In this document: positions 61,101-64,000 of the stretch, one piece after another
Position numbering within the stretch: position 1 is the stretch's first letter
Layout of the letters: each line of letters begins with the position of its first letter
Assembly: GCA_021234535.1 (NCBI GenBank)
Contig: CM037840.1
Coordinates: 272,909 to 336,908 of the forward strand
DNA length: 64,000 nucleotides
From: Stichopus chloronotus
Taxonomy: Eukaryota > Echinodermata > Holothuroidea > Aspidochirotida > Stichopodidae
Reading direction: 5' to 3'
Position numbers and translations under genes: made by a program
The notes under the pieces: generated by a model
Seen by the model: only the letters and a program-made list of their open reading frames with translations
Told to the model about the DNA's origin: nothing
Database searches by the model: none

Positions 61101-63401
61101 CACTGACATCACAGGTTCCCCCATTCATACAGGGCTGATCTGAGCAACCTGTCACAGTGTAGGAGGAGAAAAAATGGTCATACAGTTTAATCCTTTCATC
61201 CTACAAACATTGCCAACTAAGACCACTTCCATTGTCATGCTACAACATACAGTAAGGTATATACCTGTTAATATTGACATGCAAAGCAAAGCATCGTATA
61301 GTTATGACTTCATAATAAATTTGTAGTTACACTTTTGAGTAACAAGGGCACTCTAGTGTCTATAGCTGGTGTGTATGACACAGGTCAGAATTTTATACCC
61401 AGTAGGCACTGTAGGTTCATAGCTAGGTGTTATAGGCAAGAAGGCAGAGAGTTACTGTAGATATCAAGTTTGTTAGGTAGATAACTACTACATGTGGATA
61501 TACTGTAGGTAGACACAGTGAGAAGGTACTTAGGTAGATCTGTAGCTTCTGTAGCTACAAATGTAGATAGGTATATATCTAGGTCAGTAGGTAGATAGGT
61601 AGTTCAGGTACGTACTGCAGGTAGGCACTGCAGATAGGTATTCAAGTAAATATGTACAGTAGCTAAAGAGGTAGACAGGTTTGGTAGGTAGTTAGGTAGA
61701 CAGGTTGTGTAGCTACGAAGCTAGATCAGTAAGTAGATAGGTTCTATATGTAGGAAGTGTGAGTAGGTACTATAGATAGGTACTTAGGTAGGTAGAACTG
61801 CATGGACATGTATGTAATTATATAGTGTTGGTACAGTGCAGTAGATTGGTACTTAGGTACATATAAACTGTACCTAAGAATTTAGAAATGTGTATATCTA
61901 GGTTGGTAGGTAGGTAGGTAGAACTGCATGGACATACTTTAGGTAGTAGGAAACTGTAGGTAGTCACTAAGGTAGACAGGTTGTGTAGCTAGGAAACTAG
62001 ATCAGTAAGTAGATAGGTTCTATATGTAGGAAGTGTGAGTAGGTACTATAGATAGGTACTTAGGTAGACAGGTTCTGCAACTGGGAAGGTAGATAGTTAT
62101 GTATAGGTACGTAGGTCGATAGGTACTATAGGTAGGTACTGGGGGCGAGCACTTAGGTACATAGCTTCTGTAGCTAGAAATCTAGGTCGGAAGGTTGATA
62201 GGTACTGTAAATACGTAATGTAGGTAGGGTGTAGCTTGACATACCTGTGTTTGAATTGTCACCTCCAGATTGGTTTGTCTGTGGCAGTGTGGTTAAGAAA
62301 TTTACTGAAAAGATAAAATCTTTCATGAGTTTTGTAAAATGGGAGAGAAAATTGATAAGGATATGAAAAAGGTTTCTAAAAAGGTGGTGAGAGAGAAAAT
62401 GGTATAGAAAAATATCCCGTTACGCAAAGGTGATGGTGGCCCCATCATGACATCACAAGTCAGTCATTTCACATTCTTGACTAAATAACCTGGCTGTACT
62501 GGACTGAAAATTGTCACCCACTGACAAAGAAACTGCCTCCACAAAAAAAAAAAAAAATTCCACCTTCCTTCAAAATATTTTCTGACTCCCAAACAATTAA
62601 CAATAGGCTACAGCTATGTCCAAAAGAGTAAGCCCTTCAATCCCCTCCATGGTGATGTGCCTCATGCATAGCTGTACCCCCATCCTCCCACTCTGGTGAA
62701 AATCTGTGGAGACCACCGGAACAGCTATCTATGGTATTCAGTAGGAAAAGTGAATGAATATGAAAGAATCAACCTTATATCAAGGAACAGTCACCCCCCC
62801 CCCCCCAAAGTCTTGAAGTAGGAAATAAAATGTTGCACAGATGCCGACGATATGTTAATTAATGAAAACAGACAACAATATCATGTTCAACTCATGATGT
62901 AATAAAATTGATCAAAACAGTAAGCCAATTTACACTAACAGATGATATTATGAACATTGAGCCACTGCCACTGAGATTGTGATTTTTCTCAATGGACCAA
63001 GAACAAGGTCCCGGACAGCATGTGGGAGCTGACTTGACCATGGTCCAAACATGGGGTCAGATCAAACATCTAAGAACCATCTAAGGTAAATGTTGAATGG
63101 TGTTAAATGATGCAATGTCAGAATGTTGTCTGTCACAAATCAGTAAAAATACAGTATTCAAAAAAAAAAGAAGTGAGAGAAAGCTGGATAGAGTGGACAA
63201 ATCAAATGAAATAAAAAACTACCGTAATTACTCTCAGTTACTGCCACAGTGCTGCTGTCTGCAGGTAATCCAGAAAGGTTGCCGTTATTGAGGGCTCTCT
63301 GGATTTCCTCTTGGAGAAGAGCCTGAAACTCCGCATTGGTGTTCAGGTCTTCTGGAAGTCCCACAAGTGTCACCGTGTAGTAAACAACCACACTGCCACT
63401 C
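30859..63401 (-). CDS. SEA-EGF-CCP(17)-trypsin mosaic protease gene, 5' partial
   Basis: This is one minus-strand gene of 24 coding exons in the window, about 1,405 residues. The stop is TGA at 30,859-30,861 and the 5' end lies past 64,000. Domain order is half SEA domain, linker, EGF, 17 sushi/CCP modules, trypsin-like protease. Exons were joined by GT-AG sites and by frame. Every CCP intron is phase 1, except that the EGF-to-CCP1 join needs an alternative donor or an unseen exon. The catalytic triad (TAAHC, RNDIAL, GDSGGP), Asp189 (DACQGDSGGP) and the cysteines for the 42-58, 136-201, 168-182, 191-220 and heavy-light chain disulfides are present, so an active zymogen with Arg/Lys specificity is expected. 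It shares parts with complement proteases and Limulus factor C but lacks CUB, vWA and LCCL domains. Function in recognition or innate immunity is inference. No signal peptide or membrane segment lies in the window. Confidence 0.9.
32472..32614 (-). CDS. exon 23: protease, Cys168 to Asp189/Cys191
   Basis: A 143-bp exon, phase 1 in and phase 0 out, between acceptor 'cttcaccag' and donor 'gtatca'. It encodes [14 protein letters not shown] and ETQFCAGF, supplying the Cys168-Cys182 pair, and ends PGPDACQ, where D is the specificity residue Asp189 and C is Cys191. The exon breaks just before GDSGGP. Confidence 0.93.
33062..33336 (-). CDS. exon 22: protease, Asp102 region
   Basis: A 275-bp exon, phase 2 in and phase 1 out. 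It contains [18 protein letters not shown] with catalytic Asp102, RPLCLN with the Cys122-type residue that tethers the heavy chain, and NNCFVAGWG with Cys136. The acceptor is 'ttgctctttag' and the donor 'gtaaga'. Confidence 0.95.
33793..33961 (-). CDS. exon 21: activation site and His57
   Basis: A 169-bp exon, phase 1 in and phase 2 out. VICGTTPAF holds the linker Cys of the heavy chain, and QPR|VVNGE is a trypsin-like activation site. HQCGGTLI (Cys42) and VLTAAHC (His57, Cys58) form the histidine loop. The exon ends directly after AAHC, a classic intron position in split-exon trypsins. The donor is 'gtgagc'. Confidence 0.95.
35510..35701 (-). CDS. exon 20: CCP17
   Basis: A 192-bp phase 1-1 exon encoding the last sushi domain before the protease. 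Six Cys are in place (ADCEQL, LQCTDG, SICTY, YTCNDG, RTCQ, PVCEG) with the conserved Trp in GTWS. The donor is 'gtttga' and the acceptor 'ctctgcag'. It is the most divergent of the downstream CCPs. Confidence 0.93.
36250..36441 (-). CDS. exon 19: CCP16
   Basis: A 192-bp phase 1-1 exon. [11 protein letters not shown] and [20 protein letters not shown] carry Cys1-4, with RTC, GSW and PVCEQG after them. It is close to CCP12 and CCP13 in wording ([15 protein letters not shown] type). It has no in-frame ATG, so simple ORF scanning misses it. Confidence 0.93.
37440..37619 (-). CDS. exon 18: CCP15 (near-identical to CCP14)
   Basis: A 180-bp phase 1-1 exon. It starts [13 protein letters not shown], continues [15 protein letters not shown] and ends EPSCVQG. 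It differs from CCP14 at only three residues. All six Cys and the Trp are kept. The donor 'gttagt' is also shared with CCP14. Confidence 0.95.
37880..39040. repeat. ~22-bp minisatellite in the CCP14-CCP15 intron
   Basis: Dozens of copies of a unit near 'agtcacaaacccttgttagc' fill most of this intron, degenerating at both edges into 'cagcagaaccacaaac' types. The plus-strand open frames here are a by-product of the repeat. A short, unexpanded version of the same motif lies at 39,660-39,770 in the next intron. Confidence 0.95.
39359..39538 (-). CDS. exon 17: CCP14
   Basis: A 180-bp phase 1-1 exon, the sister copy of CCP15, with all six Cys and Trp (GEWS). The acceptor is 'ttctgccag' and the donor 'gttagt'. 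Confidence 0.95.
40038..40223 (-). CDS. exon 16: CCP13
   Basis: A 186-bp phase 1-1 exon with [38 protein letters not shown] and PTCEQG. It has six Cys and Trp and is close to CCP12 and CCP16. The donor is 'gtaatt'. Confidence 0.94.
40634..40819 (-). CDS. exon 15: CCP12
   Basis: A 186-bp phase 1-1 exon with [39 protein letters not shown] and PTCEQG. All six Cys and Trp are present. The donor 'gtggta' is weaker than most in this gene. Confidence 0.92.
40820..41973. other. intron between CCP11 and CCP12
   Basis: Pyrimidine-rich stretches at 41,090-41,340 and 41,600-41,700 look like two degenerate copies of the same CT-rich sequence. No exon-like phase 1 cassette with CCP cysteines was found here. 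Confidence 0.5.
41974..42153 (-). CDS. exon 14: CCP11
   Basis: A 180-bp phase 1-1 exon with [40 protein letters not shown] and PSCQQG. All six Cys and Trp are kept. The acceptor is 'ttgtctcacag' and the donor 'gtagac'. Confidence 0.94.
42809..42994 (-). CDS. exon 13: CCP10
   Basis: A 186-bp phase 1-1 exon with [38 protein letters not shown] and GCFG. Six Cys and Trp are present. The donor is 'gtcagt'. The usual Pro before the last Cys is replaced (EIIGC). Confidence 0.93.
43755..43934 (-). CDS. exon 12: CCP9
   Basis: A 180-bp phase 1-1 exon with [41 protein letters not shown] and PTCQ. Six Cys and Trp. The donor is 'gtaagt'. It ends with C, completed by CCP10 as a Pro codon, which supports the join. 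Confidence 0.94.
45070..45246 (-). CDS. exon 11: CCP8 (CCP5-8 family)
   Basis: A 177-bp phase 1-1 exon with [50 protein letters not shown]. Six Cys and Trp. It is one codon shorter than CCP5-7 and the most diverged of the four, so it is probably the oldest branch. Confidence 0.95.
45505..45745 (-). mobile_element. CR1/L2-like LINE 3' end, copy 3
   Basis: On the minus strand this matches the last ~230 bp of the LINE at 7,735-8,358 (Asn-Asn-Phe-Val codons, 3' UTR with 'cagcacgac'-like wording) and ends in an (ATTC)n tail at 45,509-45,563. It lies in the CCP7-CCP8 intron and shows that the family is dispersed in this genome and not confined to the satellite. Confidence 0.88.
45874..46053 (-). 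CDS. exon 10: CCP7, last cysteine lost
   Basis: A 180-bp phase 1-1 exon of the CCP5-8 family with good splice sites and no stop. It reads [50 protein letters not shown]. The final Cys codon TGT is TCT (Ser), whereas CCP5, 6 and 8 have TCQ/ACQ. The last disulfide of the module (Cys5-Cys6 equivalent) therefore cannot form. It may be spliced as a weakened domain, skipped without frame change, or decaying. Confidence 0.9.
47595..47774 (-). CDS. exon 9: CCP6 (CCP5-8 family)
   Basis: A 180-bp phase 1-1 exon with [52 protein letters not shown]. Six Cys and Trp. The acceptor is 'ctttcacccacag' and the donor 'gtaaca'. Confidence 0.95.
48915..49200. repeat. ~196-bp duplicated segment inside the LTR
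   Basis: The 'ggtttggtggtactggtacg' segment starting about 48,933 recurs at 49,129 with strong similarity over roughly 90 bp. It lies downstream of the TATA-like box, before the larger tandem array. Confidence 0.8.
49210..50160. repeat. GC-rich tandem array with CACGTG in each unit
   Basis: Units of roughly 50-70 bp contain 'acgcacgtgcaccaacgcc' followed by 'agtgacgcac'. About 15 units are visible and about ten keep the E-box palindrome CACGTG. The array is far GC-richer than its surroundings and accounts for about half of the LTR insertion. Confidence 0.9.
51223..51402 (-). CDS. exon 8: CCP5 (CCP5-8 family)
   Basis: A 180-bp phase 1-1 exon with [53 protein letters not shown]. Six Cys and Trp. 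There is no in-frame ATG, so it is missed by simple ORF scanning; frame and splice sites match CCP6 exactly. Confidence 0.94.
51935..52240. repeat. (ATC)n/(GAT)n microsatellite, ~300 bp
   Basis: Nearly pure trinucleotide repeat with scattered ATT, ACC and GTC variants. All six frames stay open over it, giving spurious poly-Asp, poly-His, poly-Met, poly-Ser and poly-Ile frames. Confidence 0.97.
52240..52450 (-). other. open frame of unknown origin next to the GAT repeat
   Basis: Minus-strand codons from TGA at 52,451-52,453 run open for about 70 residues into the GAT tract. They include [26 protein letters not shown] and [18 protein letters not shown], with five Cys. Base composition is more gene-like than the neighbouring intron. 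A phase 1-1 exon is possible (AG before GGTGC; donor GATG|gtggtg) but both sites are weak. I do not recognise a family. Confidence 0.3.
52460..53612. other. intron between CCP4 and CCP5, right part
   Basis: AT-rich sequence with no CCP-like exon and no recognisable repeat. Confidence 0.5.
53613..53813 (-). CDS. exon 7: CCP4
   Basis: A 201-bp phase 1-1 exon, the longest CCP exon. It reads [28 protein letters not shown], then a Ser-rich insertion (PSLSSSV), [11 protein letters not shown] and LTCA. Six Cys and Trp. The donor 'gtctgg' is weak but the frame continues correctly into CCP5. Confidence 0.9.
54700..54882 (-). CDS. exon 6: CCP3
   Basis: A 183-bp phase 1-1 exon with [40 protein letters not shown] and LTCIG. 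Six Cys and Trp. The acceptor is 'tttttgtacag' and the donor 'gttagt'. Confidence 0.93.
54883..56143. other. intron between CCP2 and CCP3
   Basis: AT-rich sequence; no exon or transposon ends recognised. Confidence 0.5.
56144..56326 (-). CDS. exon 5: CCP2
   Basis: A 183-bp phase 1-1 exon with [30 protein letters not shown], a slightly longer loop (EQGGNLLA), [10 protein letters not shown] and PSC. Six Cys and Trp. The donor is 'gtaagt' and the acceptor 'tttcctttgcag'. Confidence 0.93.
56639..56814 (-). CDS. exon 4: CCP1
   Basis: A 176-bp exon with [38 protein letters not shown] and PLCE. Six Cys and Trp. The acceptor 'gccatatacag' leaves one base before ATG, so entry is phase 2, whereas the EGF exon's best donor leaves phase 1. 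The exit ('gtaagt') is phase 1 like all the others. Confidence 0.9.
57580..57785. repeat. ~24-bp minisatellite
   Basis: About eight degenerate copies of 'atggttagcatcacaggcac' plus a few bases, in tandem. Confidence 0.92.
58186..58597. mobile_element. fold-back MITE with TAA target duplication, 412 bp
   Basis: The whole segment is one long imperfect palindrome. The ends are AGGCGCGTTCACAC and GTGTGAACGCGCCT, and the centre near 58,391 is a near-perfect arm pair containing 'agacagcttttatcggac'. TAA stands on both sides (58,183-58,185 and 58,598-58,600). A 3-bp TWA target is typical of PIF/Harbinger elements, so this is probably a non-autonomous relative; family assignment is tentative. Confidence 0.88.
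60480..60800. repeat. ~18-bp minisatellite
   Basis: Tandem 'ggggctgatgaaagt'-type units with alternating variants that form a longer higher-order period; repeat content fades out by about 60,960. The minus-strand frame (HQP/ISPTF repeats) is a by-product. Confidence 0.93.
61041..61148 (-). CDS. exon 3: EGF domain
   Basis: A 108-bp exon encoding a complete EGF module: [13 protein letters not shown], then [15 protein letters not shown]. All six Cys are in place. No calcium-binding D-x-D/N-E start is seen. Acceptor 'actgtgacag', donor GAAG|gtaagt (phase 1); a second GT four bases on would give phase 2 and the frame needed by CCP1. Confidence 0.95.
61390..62235. repeat. degenerate TAGG/TAGA-rich tandem DNA
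   Basis: Long irregular tract built from 'aggtaggtagata', 'gtactataggtagg' and similar words. It includes two ~55-bp repeats of the 'gctaggaaactagatcagta' type (about 61,711 and 61,987). It fills most of the intron between the linker and EGF exons. Confidence 0.9.
62245..62304 (-). CDS. exon 2: short linker
   Basis: A 60-bp phase 1-1 exon encoding about 20 polar residues ([19 protein letters not shown]) between SEA and EGF, Thr/Ser/Asn-rich and with a possible N-glycosylation site (NQS). The acceptor is 'tatcttttcag' and the donor 'gtatgt'. Short, so support rests on splice sites and the unbroken frame on both sides. Confidence 0.8.
62305..63231. other. intron between SEA and linker exons
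   Basis: No coding or repeat structure recognised beyond a C-run at 62,793 and A-run at 62,543. Confidence 0.5.
63232..63401 (-). CDS. exon 1 in window: C-terminal half of a SEA domain
   Basis: A 170-bp exon, phase 2 in and phase 1 out. After the acceptor 'atttaccattag' it reads [16 protein letters not shown], a helix-rich stretch ([17 protein letters not shown]) and STVAVTE. GSVVV is the autoproteolysis motif of mucin-type SEA domains, followed by the beta-alpha-beta pattern of the SEA C-terminal half. The N-terminal half must lie in an exon beyond 64,000. SEA domains occur in membrane-anchored or mucin-like proteins. Confidence 0.88.
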
Positions 63402-64000
63402 CTAATGGTAAATAATAAAAATGGAAGATACACTCTGTTAGTTTGTTTTGTAGGGTAAAACTCTAAAGGAATAACAAATCCGTAATAGATCCTACTGAGA
63501 TGCACAAGGTAAATGATTTCTTTTTCCTTTATACATGTCATCTATCACATCAATTGGGATACATAAAGATTTTAAAGGGATAATCCAGGTACAATACATT
63601 CAAATGAACTAATGAGAAACAGAGAATATTTCTTTCACTTCAGGTACCCCACTGGGCCACTCATATATATCTTCTTCATAACTAAAAGATATATCGTGAA
63701 GAGAGAATGCCCAAATCAAGAATGATTTTCAGAAGTCTCAAATTGGGGTGCAAAGGACTACAAAAGAGTCTTTGTTATTCTTTGAAACTGAAGTGCATAT
63801 TTTTTACCTTGGAATTTACTTGCAATGAAATATTAGATTTAAGGTTTGTTGTCCAAAGAACACAAAATATTACAAAAAATCAAGTTCACAACTCTTAAAT
63901 TATATGGCAATGTTTCTTTCTAAGACAATCAAAATTATACAGACGTACGAGGGATGTTAAATTAGTATGGCTTGGCTGACATCATAGTTTATTACTTGTG
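63402..64000. other. intron upstream of the SEA exon
   Basis: AT-rich, no exon recognised. The rest of the gene's 5' portion lies to the right of the window. Confidence 0.55.

Noticed and set aside
30859..63401. Complement factor B/C2 or C1r/C1s/MASP identity
   Set aside because: No vWA domain lies between CCPs and protease, no CUB is present, and there are 17 CCPs plus a SEA domain.

Overview
The window is animal nuclear DNA. It is AT-rich, its genes are split into short exons with GT–AG introns, and it carries non-LTR retrotransposon fragments, MITEs, an LTR insertion, satellites and many minisatellites. The mosaic extracellular protein it encodes and its repeat families fit an invertebrate deuterostome, most plausibly an echinoderm. 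That placement is inference; no species was identified.

Layout. (1) About 1-20,310 is a tandem array of a ~770-bp satellite with 22 recognisable cores. It includes higher-order repeats, ~293-bp short units and two related inserts of a CR1/L2-like LINE 3' end. (2) 21,110-22,375 is a dead L1/Tx1-type LINE. (3) 22.4-30.8 kb has no gene I can support; it holds a hAT-like MITE, a tRNA-like SINE head and two unexplained GC-rich blocks. (4) 30,859-63,401, minus strand, is one large gene whose 5' end lies beyond the right edge.

The gene was rebuilt by hand from splice sites and reading-frame phase: 24 coding exons, about 1,405 residues in the window. In order it encodes the C-terminal half of a SEA domain (opening at the self-cleavage motif GSVVV), a short linker, one EGF domain, 17 sushi/CCP domains (each one exon, each of the six-cysteine selectin-like type) and a trypsin-like serine protease with complete catalytic triad, Asp189, five disulfides and a PR|VVNG activation site. 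I know no named protein with exactly this order (SEA-EGF-CCP17-trypsin). It recalls complement and factor C-type proteases but lacks CUB, vWA and LCCL domains. A reasonable inference is a secreted or membrane-tethered, sheddable zymogen for surface recognition or innate immunity.

The CCP block has grown by duplication of exons together with introns. CCP5-8 form a four-copy family, CCP14 and CCP15 are near-identical, and CCP12, 13 and 16 are related. One copy (CCP7) has lost its last cysteine. A 1.9-kb LTR-type insertion sits in one duplicated intron, and the paralogous intron preserves the empty site. The introns are unusually rich in minisatellites.
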